A stretch of 64,000 nt of DNA, from positions 61,388,453-61,452,452 of the forward strand of contig CM049311.1 in NCBI GenBank assembly GCA_026874595.1. The letters run 5' to 3'. The notes beneath the pieces were generated by a model. It did not search any database, was not told the origin of the DNA, and saw nothing but the letters and a program-made list of their open reading frames with translations. Positions 9,581 through 22,560 of the stretch are shown piece by piece. Origin of the DNA: Sipunculus nudus (lineage: Eukaryota > Annelida > Sipuncula > Golfingiida > Sipunculidae). Made by a program: the position numbers and the translations under genes. Each line of letters starts with the position of its first letter. Within the stretch, counting starts at the first letter, position 1.

Positions 9581-11965
9581 TATGAATAGTCCAGATTGTG
9601 CAGCAGGTATAGTTGGTCAACATGCATTCTCCATACATTTTTTGTGGATTCAAGCAAATGGAATGACATTACTATGCATATGCTTTCAGACATTTTAGTT
9701 TTATCTATGTTAGGGTAGTACCTACAAAATCAAAGACACAGGTGAGTCATTGGAGCAGTGAATGGTGGTGGGTATACACCTAAATATGGTTAATAAATAT
9801 TGGACATACAGAGACCCTGGCACGGCTGGATTTTAATCAGTTCTAAATTTTAATCAGACTGAAGTATAAGATTATGTATGGGTTTCAGCATTTAAAATAA
9901 AAAAAAATAAACATAGAAACTGCACACATGAACGAAATATTCACCCGAGGCGTGAACTTTCTGTCCTTTAAAGTGTAATCAGCTCTTGATGGCTTATCTG
10001 TTCAGTCCGTCTGTTTAGAGTATGGAGTCACATGAGCTTGAGCGATCACGACATGGTGGCCACGATTGGAGAAAAACAAATTACCTAGTACAGAGAGATG
10101 ACAATCGCCGTGATCGGATTTTCAAGGAAAGGGCTTTATAGGTTTTCAATCTGAAGACGAGTACGGACCCAGTCCAAAGCGACTTCAGCTAATTCACAGA
10201 CAGAACGCTTTGGTTGACCAGAAGTGGGTGGGGTAGTGTTGTGGGTCCACAGAGCTTGACCAATGCACATAGCTCGTGGCCATCAGGTGTATGCAGTATT
10301 AACAGCCAGAATGAACCAACAAGAGTTTTGAGCTCCAACCTGGAATGTACACGGATGTGGTAACACAGAGATTTAAATGTCGCCATACATCTCTTCATAT
10401 AATTTTACAGCTTAAATCCTTTCTGATATCTTTGCCTGACAATATGCACAATGGACGTGACACACGTTCCGTGCACGATACACGCGGGTGTTGCTACCGG
10501 GGATACAGAAGTTACTGCAAGACATTTAATCACAGTGGTGTCCCATCTGCGACCCCCCAGTGACGAGTATAGGAATGCAGAAAGTATGTCGGTAAACAAC
10601 AACATGCGGGTGCAACACTGAAGTTCCACAGAGGAAGCTGCAACGTCTACATGTGGAGCAGCAACACAAATAGGATCGTCAACAGATGACACAAAGCGAG
10701 CTTTGACATGAAGGGATGGAGCAGCAAAGAGGTGGACCAGCGGTTTGAAATGCCCTTTTTCAAAGCACCGTCGGTGATGCCATTGCTCTTGTTGCTACAA
10801 TTCGCAAGTTTTGGAGATACTATAGACCTTGTCAGGGATAATCGCTTGTGGCATTTTCCTGACAACTCAGACGCCGGCTTTCTAAGGTTTTTATGTACCT
10901 ATGTAGCATCATACACGTCACAAGAGTGCGCCAACATGCTTTATTTCGGTGATACGGAACAGCTAATGAAGAAGCCTTACGATCCTAAACATATCTTTGT
11001 GTGATAATGGATCAGGTATTAGTAACTGAATTTGGTCAAGGTATGCTGTGGTAGTCTTTTTTATTCGGGAGGGTTCATATTCGCGATATTCGCAATAGGT
11101 TGAAGGAATTATCGCGAAAATAAAAACCGTCGTGAATAATACGCCCCATCTACACAGATGGACAGTCTTGATTTTACAACCTTAGGCCCTAAACGTACGC
11201 TATCCATAAAAAAGATGAGAGACTGATATTAAAAACAGTAACATACATTTTATTTTATTCGTAAACCAAAGATTGATATTATCAATATCAGATCTGTTGT
11301 ATCATTTGTAAATAATGAACTAGAATTTCCATCCCTTTTGTTTTCCATGTTCTCTTAGTTTTTTTCTCAAATTGATAATATGTTTGGTGCAATTAAATAA
11401 TAAAGGTGATAAAACTGACATGTTATTACCGGTTACGGGCATACTCTGCGTGGATACTCTTACATTTTGATAAGATCTCGAAAATGAAACCCTTGTGAAA
11501 CACCGAAAATGTGAAAATCGCGAAAATTCAACCCCGCGAAAATTTGCCCAAGGACAGTTACCTAATTGAGATTTGCATATCAAGTAGACCTGCTTTGTTA
11601 ACAATAAAACTTTACCCAGACCGTTGTTAGTAATGTATCACCCTGCACAGAATGGTTCCGCAGAGCACATGTAGTTCCTGCAGAAAACGATCCCTGAACC
11701 CTAATTCCAGTGCGGTTATCTGAAATTCTGAAAACTGACGAATATATGAATCAATTGTTTCAATTTTTTATCATTCTGCTTGAACCTACATTGAACGATC
11801 GCTCTAACAATAGCTGCAGCAGCTGGGGATCTGAAAGGTGTTCAATATATTGCCTTCAGTAACCAAGGAAGATGCGCAAGGCGACAGGCCGACCACGGTC
11901 AGAGGGAGAATAGTGGACTAGACTGGACATATATTAATAGCAAGGATCAGTTGCCGGTGCAAAAG
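9581..11965. other. No recognised gene; intron-like DNA of mixed composition
   Basis: No open frame here matches a family I know. The longest plus-strand frame, 10708-11004 (98 codons, ending in KHIFV), has no recognisable motif. Short stretches at 11068-11140 and 11470-11560 contain CGCGAAAATT-type sequence that recurs at 41.9 and 47.5 kb, so they are probably MITE fragments. An exon encoding most of TM1 of the receptor should lie in this interval or in the repeat before it, but I could not identify it. Confidence 0.5.
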
Positions 11966-11971
11966 ACTTAC

Positions 11972-12059
11972 TTTCTGCTTCCTGAGGACCAGTGTGGATC
12001 AGTTTCCTGCTGGATGGAGGTCCCACTTGTTCATTTGAGTGAATGGGGGTGACAAAAGG
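11972..12059 (-). CDS. Candidate short exon encoding a stalk (Ser/Thr/Pro-rich) of the receptor gene
   Basis: An 88-nt interval with a strong donor, GAA A/GTAAGT, at 11972 and a pyrimidine-rich acceptor, CCTTCCCGCCAG, ending at 12060. It reads open as 29 codons plus one base, rich in Pro, Ser and Gln, with FVTPIHSNEQVGPP near its start. It enters in phase 0, matching the exon ending at 12617, and leaves in phase 1, matching the split first codon at 7403. A stalk between ectodomain and first helix is plausible, but a TM1 exon of phase 1-1 would still be missing. The call rests on splice signals and phase only; a chance match is possible. Confidence 0.3.
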
Positions 12060-12136
12060 CTGGCGGGAAGGCGTTGTAGTGCGAGAAGTCGCACGTGACC
12101 ACCAGGTGCTAATAACGGCTCACCGTGGAATCTAGA

Positions 12137-12222
12137 CTCGTACCCTGCTCTATTATGGCCCTCAGCAAAGCATATGATTGGCCTAGAGCAGCGGAGCCAT
12201 AATAGAGCGGGGTACCAGTCTA
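12137..12222. repeat. Small foldback element flanked by 13-bp direct repeats
   Basis: Arms of 24 nt at 12135-12158 and 12197-12220 (GACTCGTACCCTGCTCTATT... against its reverse complement) pair with two mismatches around a loop of about 38 nt. The foldback is bracketed by the same 13-mer, CGTGGAATCTAGA, at 12124-12136 and 12223-12235, as expected of a target-site duplication. An arm-like copy, GGTACCCCGCTCTATTATG, lies at 61517-61535. Confidence 0.7.
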
Positions 12223-12616
12223 CGTGGAATCTAGATTAGGCTCTTTAACGCACGGACATCCTGTCCTTCGTGCTACATCGTATTCGTAGAGGTGTATACA
12301 TACGGCAACCTATGAGTCCCTCTGTGCGGTTCTTGGTGGGTAAATTTTTCACCGGAACCGTAGAGTCTGTAAGCATATACTTTGGGAACACGGTCAGCTC
12401 TCATGGGAGTTATCGGGGGGTTTTCAAAGAATTTCAATTGTAATTATTTTACCCCAGGGATGTAGGTTTCCATATTTTGATATTGTAAAATAAATACAAC
12501 AAGACTGGCAACAGTAATGATAACACATAATCACATGACCAAAACGTGTATATCGAGATCCACGTGACACGTATCCTTTAATTGAATAACGGAATCACCA
12601 ACGACAGGTTACTTAC

Positions 12617-13312
12617 GTGCACCTTATACATACATGTTAATATTTTAGGTTGGGTCATCTCTGTAGTTTCGTTTTTTGGAAAGATGTCGGAATTATCTGT
12701 GCTTGGGCACTGGTGGAGTGATGAGGCGACAGTTAAATGCCAAGACCCACTGTCAAACGAAAGGCCGCACACGTCTCGGGCCATGGTCTTGAGCATCTCT
12801 TGAGTTTTGTTTTCCATCTCAGCGGCGTTCATATAAGGAAGGAGGCAGATTTTGACGTGGTGGGGATATGGACTCCCCGACAGATCTACTGCTGTATACA
12901 AGGACGCACAAATTACAGCAAATTTGAGATGCCTTTGTTTGCTAGTGCAAGAAAATCTGTTGAAAACCAATATAACACCGTTGAGGGACCGGTCTGATGT
13001 GTCTACCTGTTTCTCGTTAATGCATCGAAGAAAAGACTCTCTTGTTATTGAAAACAACACGCAAATGATGGCTGCTTTTAAGTTCTCCGAAGGATCATCA
13101 GTTGGGACATTGACTTTAAGGCACAAATGCAAAGGAAGCCCAGAGGACATGTACTCTTTAAATGTCATGACTGCTGTTTCTTTATTTCTTTCGGGCTGGG
13201 CTTTTCTTCTTTTGGTTCCTGTTGTCATAGAAACAGTTAGGTTGTAGTAGGTGATGGCAGTAACGGCTCCCTTGCCAGGCTGAACCGTCGTCAGATCATG
13301 AATCAAGGTTTC
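12617..13312 (-). CDS. Cysteine-rich extracellular-type exon (232 codons), probably part of the receptor gene
   Basis: A 696-nt open exon with acceptor CTCTTTTTCAG ending at 13313 and a perfect donor, CAC/GTAAGT, at 12617; both are phase 0. The translation has no start Met of its own and no stop. It holds nine cysteines (for example PLHLCLKV, FLRCINE, RDVCGLS, LHQCPST), N-glycosylation sequons (YNLTV, ENKTQ, KNETT) and hydrophobic beta-like stretches such as AAIICVLFSI and LKFAVICASLY. I do not recognise the domain. It lies on the same strand as, and between, a signal-peptide exon (23745-23837) and the seven-transmembrane exons, with matching phase, which suggests a secreted or extracellular region of one protein. 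It could also belong to a separate secreted protein. Confidence 0.65.
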
Positions 13313-13319
13313 CTGAAAA

Positions 13320-15000
13320 AGAGCGTACCATTCAATTCACCATAATCTAGGGCAGCTATGAGGAGAGTATAAAGTCATTCTGGAGAAAACTCTATATATT
13401 AACAATTCAGGCTTTATATTATATTTGTTGATTTTTTAACAACATTCTCGACAGTCGTTACAGAGATGACTTGCTTTAGAAGGATGGGAATGGTTAAGAC
13501 TGAGCAAAATTTACTACCAACTGAGGAAGTTCAAATTACGAATATAGAGTGAGCTGTAGTTGGTCATAAAAGGGTTAATTTATGAAACAGTTTTGAAAAT
13601 TGAGCAAAAATGACTTCCGATAGTATAACGATAATATGAACTCCAAAATGTATGTTGATTAAAATTAGGCCACTATGCTCCGTATCTGTCATACGCAAAA
13701 TGAGAAAAGAGATAAACTAATATGATATATCAAAACAATAACAACGATTTTCAAAGATATTTTTAAATCCTTCTCCTTGTGACATTGTTTCATGCTCGAG
13801 GTTCTAATTACATATTTATTACATTTTGTAAACTATTTATGACAATTTACAAATCACAAACTGTTAAATGTATTCGTTTTTGCAAGTTACCAGTGATAGT
13901 CAGGTGGCTAAGCGTCAGAATTTGGGCCATATCGTTACAGACCGGATGAAAGCACCAACGTTTGTATATGGGTAGAGTATGACAAAACGGATGATTTCAG
14001 AGGGGGTGCCCTCATGGAGTACCCACGAGAGAAGGTTCAGAGCCTGAAAACTTCTGTGCCTTACGTATCACAGTACCCTCTTTTCGCATATTAATGAAGA
14101 GGGTTAGGGAAGGAAAAATCACCTTAGATCCACCACGGTCTAATGAAATACAGTAAATTATATACTATCTATAATTCTATCATTACCATTTACATTGTTA
14201 TATTATACACATGTAGCCCAAAAATGTAAAATGGTCACGTGACGATGCCTTACCTCGAATTTGGGACTTGGGAAGCTACATGCAAACATTAAAAAAAGAT
14301 ATTTAGTCTATTAAGAAAAAGTGTGCGAATATTTTTCTTGTTTACTTTATTGAGTTTGTGATTTAGTTTTTGGGGAAGTATTGAATGTTTATAAAAATGG
14401 ATTGTTGCCTTAGCGGCTATAGTTTTTTTAACCTGATTTGACCGATAAACCATATTTTCGATCAAGATCAAACCTAACGTTTATTTATATATTGGTTCAT
14501 GTTATTCTTTGCAACTGATCCCTGTAAATCGTCGCAAATTCAAAATGTAAACTTACTTCTGGGCCGGCACAATGAGTGAGTTAATAAGAATTAATTTATT
14601 AACTATCATAGTCCCGATGTAACCAGAGTGCGAGCACATTCCTTAAAATATTCTAATAAATAATCTGTTTCAAAATTCACCAAAAATTGAAATATAACAT
14701 AGAAATAAAATCTTTTAGACTGCTTTAACTAACTAGACGACCATTGGTCGAGTGCTTGCCGGAAATTATGTGGAAACAGTCGAATGAATGAGCAATGACA
14801 AAGAGAGAGAAAATAAGCCATTTTTTTAAAAAATATAACGAATATTGACAAAGATATGAATGAAATAAGAATTTCACGTGTTTTGATGACCTTGATCTTG
14901 ACCTTTGACCTATATAATTAATACACATACTCTTTCCATAAATAGTTCTGATGTACGATATTTTTAAGTTTAAAAAGGTTTTCCTACTAAATTGTGGCAA
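13320..15000. other. No recognised gene; intron-like AT-rich DNA
   Basis: Only short frames on either strand. Phrases such as CCATATCGTTACAGACCGG (13928) recur in altered form near 16815, so part of this is dispersed repeat. I see nothing else. Confidence 0.5.
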
Positions 15001-16760
15001 GTAGAATTATATATGCCATACAAAAGAACCAACAAGAAGGCGAAATTGAAGATAACTGACGAACAGACAGACATACTGACAATGTGACACAAGGTTGAGA
15101 CCAGATGACTTGACCAGGTAATGGAGAAGACCAAGAGAAAGAAAATAAGCTTCAGTATATGTTATTAAGATTTATAATTTTGGAGATATGAAAATGAAAA
15201 ATACATTTCCAGATATTAGTGTTAGACATAAGATATACCAGTTTCAAAAGGATTTATGCAAAACTGTGGAATGTAGATTGCTAAATGTAAGATGCAGGAA
15301 ACAGCAATCATACGAAATTGAGGGCAACTGAGAGACAGACAGACAGACACACTGACAAAGGGACACAAGATTCAGGCCAATCGACTAAACAAGGTAAAGG
15401 AGAAAACCCAGAGGAAGAAAATAAGGTATAGTTAATGTAATTGAGATTTATTGTTTGGAGGTATGGCCAAAAAAAACATATGTCGTGGAGGATAGAGTGC
15501 AGCGCCCCTTAGCGGCCATATGTTGAAAATGAAAAAAAATCCATTTCGAGATAATAGTGTAGGACATAAGATGTACCAGTTTCAAAAGGATTCCTGCAAA
15601 ACTGTGGCCTGTAGATTACTAAATGTAGAATGCAGGAACCAGCAAACATGCAAAATTGAGGGCAACTGACAAACAGACAGACATAATGACAAATTGGCAC
15701 AACATTGGAGAATGGAGAAGACCAAGAGAAAGAAAATTAGCTTCAGTATATGTTATTAAGATTTAAAATTTTGGAGATATGCTACAGCGCCCATGGAAAT
15801 GAAAAATACATTTCGAGGTATTAGTGTAAGACATAAGATGTAACAGTTTCAAAAGGATTCATGCAAAACTGTGGCATGTAGATTGCTAAATGTAAGATGC
15901 AGGAAACAGCAAACATGCGAAATGAGGGCAACTGACAGACAGACAGACAGACATACAGACATACTGACAAAGGAACACAAGATTCAGGCCAATCGACTAA
16001 ACAAGGTATTGGAGAAAACCCAGAGGATGAAAATAAGGCACAGTTTATGTAATTGAGGTTTATAGTTTGGAGGTATGGCAAAAAAAAAAATCATATGTCG
16101 TGGAGGATCGAGTGCAGTGCCCCCTAGCGAACATATCATGAAAATGAAAAATCCATTTCGAGATATTAGTGTAAGACATAAGATGTACCAGTTTCAAAAG
16201 GATTCCTGTAAAACTGTGGCCTGTAGATTGCTAAATGTAAAATGCAGGAACCAGCAAACATGTGAATTGCGGGCAACTGACAAAAAGACAGACATACTGA
16301 TAAAGTGGCACAATATTGAGGCCAGATGATCTCACAAAGTTATTGAAAAGCCCCAGAGGAAGGAAATAAGCTATAATTTATCTAATTGAGTTTTTTAATT
16401 TTGGAGACATGACCAAAAAATCATATGTCGTGGAGGATCAAGTGCAGCGCCCCCTAGCGGCCATATCATGAAAATGAAAAACCCATTTCGAGATATTAGT
16501 GTAAGACATCAAAAGGATTCATGCAAAACTGTGGCCTGTAGATTGCTAAATGATAAATGCAGGAACCAACATAGACTTCGGAGACTTTTGGTTTTACATC
16601 AACTGAAAGCGATCGCTGTAAACTTGTGCATTTTAGGCTGGGGACAGACAGACAAACAAACAAACAGACATACGCAACTGACAAATATGCAACTGATTTC
16701 CGGCAAGCAATAAACCGTTCATATGATTGAACCCGAAAGGTTACAATGTGATATTTTAGT
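15000..16760 (+). repeat. Tandem array of about 270-340-bp units
   Basis: Five diverged units share AAAACTGTGGCCTGTAGATT, GCTAAATGTAAGATGCAGGA and GGGCAACTGACAGACAGAC. The shared core lies near 15247, 15587, 15854, 16197 and 16514. Several units begin with AGCGCCCCTAGCGGCCATAT-like sequence. Runs of GACA/CAGA give simple-sequence stretches. Short frames in the array are by-products of the repeat. Confidence 0.85.
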
Positions 16761-19700
16761 TGTACTGGTGCATTCTGGAACACAATTTTGCTTTGAATCA
16801 GGTGTCTTATTTGGAATATATCGTTACAGAACCAGACTTTATAGGTGGATAGAGTACATTCAAGGGGGTTGATTTTAGAGGGGCCCCCAGGTTAAGTACA
16901 TAATAGTTTCGTTTAAGCGCTCACCGAAATAACAAAATTTAGCATAAAAATATGAAGGGGCAGGAAAATAAAAAAAATAACTTTATCTGGAAAGAATATT
17001 GCAAATGATATCCCAAAGGTGAGACAAAGACAGATACTTTCGAGGTTAATATGTACTTTTTACAATTAATCTGTCTTGCATTTTTGTAATGTAGCAAACT
17101 GTCTTGTTTATATAGTATTTTTCTACAGTGGCTTAATAAATATGGTGTTACTTGAATATTCATTATTTCATCTAGAGACCATGTCATGTAGAATATTAGC
17201 CTACATTTCTTATTCCTATCTTATTACTGCATCCCATTACTTTTAACTTCAAACCTGTTTTCTTTTTTATTTCGGGAATGTAAAAATAAATACCTTAGAT
17301 ACATGATTCATTTTTCTATATAATGTGCATGCCTGCGGTTAATCTATTTCACAGTCCATTCTACTTCCCCTATTAGGTTACAAATATCTTTATGAAATGA
17401 TTTAACGCGAACAAGATGTCATTAAATAAAATAAAGCTTGAAAATATGTCTGAATATAAAAATCGACCAATTATTTTTCCAATCAAATATATATGTTATC
17501 TTTATCTCCAAACACACTTTTAAATTCACCCAAAGGGTTCTTAGATTTAGGTATCCAACATTGACAAACACCTCTGAACAACAGAATGTGTAGGTAAACT
17601 CAAGACAAAGCCCCTTTTCCTGACAGATATATTGTGTTTGCTTCTACAAAACTTAAGACTAACAACTTTAGCATATTCATATTCACTTTATCATTATAAA
17701 CAAAATTAACTCAGTGGGACATTTCCTCCTATGTCTAAACAATTTTGAATGTAAAACTCTGTCTAAACAACGCAGATTGATAATATTACTGACATTTATT
17801 TGTATAGAGACCAAATAAAACACCCAGCTGATCTTCATAAGTCCACATTAACTTAATTTGTACTCAAAAGGTATCCACAGCCTCAGAGTGCATAGATTTG
17901 AACAAAGCCAGAAGCCAAATTTGTCTTTTCAGTTAAATATTATTTAGGATAGGTGTAACAAATGCTGCTTTATGTTACAATTCTGAGAATTGTCTCACTT
18001 ACCAGTATATCATATATCGTGACTGAGATGCATTAAAGCACAGTCGCTAGATGATAAAATATTAAGGCATCTTTACATTTTTTTCAATAACCTATGTTCT
18101 TTGGAACTACGTATTCAGACACAGCATTTAAACAGAAGGACTTGCTGGAATAAACGACGAGTGAATAATATGAAACACATTAAATTCTTAATCAATATGT
18201 GCTCAAAAACTCCAATCTTACACTGTTCTGCCCAGATACTAGTATTATCTTTATCATCCAAACAAGTATTGCATTCTTGAATTATTTTCAAATATATTAA
18301 TATGTTTGAGCTGAGCTCGAATATTTTAACTTTAAAACGAGGGGCCAATTAAAGGATGAACGGATGACGTGACCTTCTGACCTGAAGCTGGCTACATTTA
18401 AACCTTTAAACTGGGTTAGGTCATATTTACTGCAACAGATGATTGACATATCTAAAAATGTTCTTTATATGTATATTGATTTAATGAAAATAAAATATAG
18501 ATTCAACCGACTTTGCCGCGTTCCCTTCATTGTTGTAAATGATAACGTTTTTATATCCTGCTGTTGTGGACTCTGGCCTGCTGAATGGGCACCTGAAGGA
18601 CTGACCTGAAGATACTTCTTACAAAATTTGGTGTTTTTATTCGATTAAATTTCGATAAAAATTCCGTTAAATTAGCTGACTATTTGGACATTTGAAAATA
18701 TTATGTTTTTGCCTGTAAAACTTTAGACTCACGCTAACATGACAGTCACATCATCATAATACATCATTAGCATATTCCTTTTACCTATACATAAATAATT
18801 ATAAACAATAGCGTAAATGTAGTCAGAAATTTTCTTCAGTGCAAAAAACATTTAGTATATGAACTAGTTTTTTATGTAAATAAAATATAAATACATATCG
18901 AATGCTTTGATTTAGTCTATTCCTGGCAAATTGAAGTTGAAATCAGTAAAATAATTTCATAAAAAATTAAGATTATGTAGTTATGTAAAATTATCAGCGA
19001 TGAAAAGTATTTATTTGAATATATCTACAAACCATAATCCACTCTCAACCCATAATACAACAGATGACTCAACGCCACTGGAAGATCCGATATATTGGAA
19101 CTTATTCTAAATTGCTAACATTGATGATTTTCCTGCAATTTATTAATTTTTTCGAAATGTTAATATTCTAAACATATATAATGCCCAACGAATGTTCAAG
19201 AACCGCCCATTAGCTTAATATATACTCAATAAGTCCATGGATTTGCCTGTAGCCCTTTTCCCTCCAAAAATTATTATTTTGGATGAGTGTAAACAAATAT
19301 TGCTAGATGACACATTTTCATTTTCGCATTTACCATATATTATGATCGTAAAGTATTTATGCCCTGATAAATAATGATCAAAGGTGTGGACATTTCAATA
19401 AGTTGTTTCAGTGACCTGGTTTCTTCGTATATACGACTTAAGTAGCGCTTTAGGGATGGTTTCACTGGAAAAGCTATATATACTAGTATATTTCCTAGAT
19501 AAGGCTATATATACTAGTATATTTCCTAGATAAAACCATACCTGATTATTTCAATTAAAGAAATAATACATTTCGATGCAAAGATAACATATTTATGACA
19601 TATAAGAGACACCGAGTAAAAAGAACGCATTTTATCCTTTTTTTCTGTCAGACTTTGCAATATTAGGGAGTTCGTGCCTCCCAAAAGCCAAGGAAACATG

Positions 19701-20229
19701 ATTTTGTTGTCTATACCTACATATTTTAGGGTTAACAAATGAAAATAAGATTTTCTGTGCAGGAGTCATTTTGGAGTTCAATATGGCACACATACAATAT
19801 GTACAATAACAATGTTAGAAAGGTGCGCCATGTTTAATTATGAGCTTTAAAACACTTGCCATGATGACATGAAGAAGACTCTAGTAGAAAGGACCCAGTT
19901 GTCACACATTTGTGTGTTGATATGAGGAAGTCATTGATATGATATCACAAGGGAATAGTATAATTAACAAAGTTTGTTCAACTATCACGTAAAGTGTAAC
20001 CTCTTACAGTCCTAAAACAATTGCAAATCTGAAAAGAATAATGAAGATACTATGTCTATTCTGATAATTTCATTTTTCTAAATATAACTGCGAATGTTCT
20101 TTTGAGCCCTTTCAAAATTTGATAAAAAAGAAATACTTGAACATGTTAGGTACTCATATTATAATCTGAGTAAACTACAAAAATTAGTTAAAAAAAGATA
20201 GGGGTCAATGTCTACACATGTTAATAGAT
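16760..20229. other. AT-rich intron-like DNA without recognised genes
   Basis: Frames are short and unconvincing. A direct duplication of about 32 bp (GCTATATATACTAGTATATT) lies at 19470-19531. Nothing else stands out. Confidence 0.5.
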
Positions 20230-21450
20230 GAAATGGATCCAGGCGCGTACCCATGCGCCCGTTGTTATTACTGTTTTTGTTGGTCATGTAGGTATATATA
20301 TATGCAAGGTTTAGTCGAAGAAATCTTCCTCGAATTTATTTGATCCCTTGAGTAACTTGTCTAATCCAATGAAGTATATGTTTCTTCATTGCTTTCCTGG
20401 AGGATATCATCAAGAATGCTCAGAACCCTCTGCTGACACTATGCGCGCAATCAATCCAAGTAACTAGCCATGTTTCTGTGCCTTGAATGAACATACATTT
20501 AACAGACCTGCCCGTTTCCATGCTAACGCTTCATACCTGGTACTGGGAAGCTTCTCCTGGAGAAAACTTCTTTGAAGGTGGAAATCTGTTTGGGTTTATA
20601 CCTTGGATCTGTTTCAAATGCTTTTTTATGATATTTCCTGCATACATGCGCTTAAACTTTTGCATGTTGTACATCATTAATGCTGCATAACATGGTCATT
20701 CCATGTAAAGAACATGTATACTTTCAAGAGCAGAATGGATAGCACCTGGGACTCTGTCAGAGTTTGAAAAAAAAATCCTCGAACCCTTGGTCCTTTATCA
20801 TTCGACTAAGGCTTTACAATTTTCCTGTTGATTCTGTTAATTCGAAAAGAGCAGGCAGTACAGATATCACTGAATTATCTCAACAGAAGCGATCCTGGAA
20901 CTGTATATGTAAAGTTATCTGCTGATCATCGAGGATGTTCAAATTCCTTAATTGTAATGAAGGCGTCGAAGACAAGATCTACTTGAGGAGATACAATGCA
21001 GAGCTTGATAAGTATCAGCTGGGCAATCTCACTATAGCTATTTGGCAGATTCTGGAGTGATGAAGCATGGACATAGCATATACGTTAGGCACATCTGGTG
21101 CAACTGGTGGATCAAAATTTCCAAACATGTTCTCTATCTTGAGATAGGAACTTTGCCTTATCAGTCGTGTTCATACTACCATCCAAATAAGCCAAAGGGA
21201 CACCAGTGTCAGTGGGTTGGGTTCTTTTCCAGGTCAATTTTAGTGTTTAGCACTGAAGCAAAGCAGACGTCCAAATAATTTTCTTTTGCCCCAAATTTAG
21301 ACCAGCGTTCGTTTCTATACTTAGAGTAGACTTCACAGCTGCAGGTGCCAAATTCGAATATTCGGTATTTCAATCCTTGTGGCATTTGGAGAGTAACCAT
21401 CCAGCATTTGCTTCCAGCAGTGCCTTCCCCTTCCTGTGCAATGGAGCAGC
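20230..21450 (-). pseudogene. Decayed copy of a repeated coding family (minus-strand arm of an inverted pair)
   Basis: Read on the minus strand, this stretch aligns base by base with the plus-strand copy at 21480-22560. Shared pieces are ACAGACCTGCCC...ATGCTAACGCTTCATA (20505-20540) with its counterpart near 22450-22500, GTTTCAAATG, and GAATGGATAGCACCTGGGAC. Translated pieces such as LPALFELTESTGKL and MIKDQGFEDFF resemble the right arm's LPVLHAFTG segment. Many stops and frameshifts are present. The family assignment is stated in the plus-strand entry; this copy is more decayed. The call rests mainly on nucleotide homology to the other arm. Confidence 0.5.
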
Positions 21451-21479
21451 CCTAGCCTTATATCACCTGCGACATTTTT

Positions 21480-22560
21480 TTCTAGTTATTAGGCAGTAGA
21501 GATTTTCATTTGTACTGATCCCACTGGCCAAACAGTAAAGGACCCTCTTGGTTGAAACTTTGGCTGAGAGATAGAGATACACTTCAGACCCTTACTTGTC
21601 TTCTATAGATCATTATTTTTAAGAACAGGCTCGCCAGCAGAACACATTGATCGCCATGGTGAATCTACCGAAAACCTATGTGGAGAAAGTCTAGATGATA
21701 TTTGTAAAGCTTTGCAGTATGTCTTCTCAAGTTAATTTGTTATTTGGCACCTACATTACTCCTTCAATTAAGGACGTTGACCTCTTCCTGTATATACTCC
21801 ACATGAAGAGGTAACTTCATATACAGCACCATGTTCTCAACAGAAGCAAAAAAAAAAAAGGATTGGCAAAAGGCTTTGAGATCTTCTCCCTCTAAACTAC
21901 ATTATTTCTACTTGATGAGTGGTCACTCCATGCCAACAAAAATCTGTTAAAAGATCATCAACTGACTTTGGAATCGTAGAAAAATGTGACTATCACTGTG
22001 GAAGGTGGAATCTTTACCCTAAAGAAATGCAGAGACAGGCGCTCAGACTTTATATCATATTTAGGGCAGAAAATACCATAGAAAAGTCCTGACACAGATG
22101 TATTCATCCTTCTGTTATATCTCCTCTCTCATTTTGATTTCCCAATATAATCTGTTTGGATAAATTCTGGTCTCAGCTCTAACAACACAAGGAGGTAAAT
22201 CAGCAGATCACTGCCTGTTCTTCATGCATTCACAGGACCTCACAGCTTCCTTTACGAAGACAGGAGTGTAAGCATTTGGTCGAATGATGAAAAAGTTTGT
22301 GAATGCTTTTGGCAAACTCTGAGAGAGTCTCAGGCGCTGTCCATTCTGCCATTTACAAGCTTACTGGTGCATGATATGGAATTAATGTAATTGGGAAACA
22401 TGAAGATCGTTTGAAACAGATCCAAGTTGTAAAGCCTTCCAGCCATCGTACCACTTATGTAGCGTCAGTAAGGTAATGGGCAGGTCTGTTGAAAGCGTGT
22501 GAATTCCAGGTGGGGAAACATTAGTAATTACTGACAAACAAGGGTCATGTCATCAACTGA
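21480..22560 (+). pseudogene. Decayed copy of an uncharacterised repeated protein family (plus-strand arm)
   Basis: Reading across frames and stops gives an ordered set of motifs: LFGTYITPSIKD (about 21737-21772), a stretch with SKKKRIGKRL, EGGIFTLKK (about 22000), PDTDVFILLLYLLSHFDFP (22088-22145), LPVLHAFTG (22209-22235) and, after a frameshift, FTKTG and MMKKFVNAFGKL. I recall this order (GTYITPSIKD, DTDVLxxxL, LPALHAFTGCD) from a multi-copy family in mollusc and cnidarian genomes, usually annotated as uncharacterised and possibly transposon-borne. I cannot name a function. The copy is clearly dead: several stops, frameshifts, and the Cys-Asp after FTG is not preserved in frame. Confidence 0.5.

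Noticed and set aside
10081-10160. Minus-strand exon with TAIVISLY before a GTAATT donor
   Set aside because: The hydrophobic frame ends in TAG exactly at the donor, and the other frames are polar or stopped.
10189-11004. Overlapping frames on both strands as genes
   Set aside because: No recognisable motifs and no convincing splice or start context; the frames shadow each other.
11320-11640. Possible TM1 exon of the receptor (minus, containing LLLTKQVYLICKSQL)
   Set aside because: A donor ATTAG/GTAACT gives the right phase, but the only usable acceptor gives the wrong entry phase and the segment is too short and polar for TM1. It also overlaps a CGCGAAA-type repeat.
12582-13247. Plus-strand frames
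   Set aside because: Antisense shadows of the cysteine-rich minus-strand exon, which has clear splice sites.
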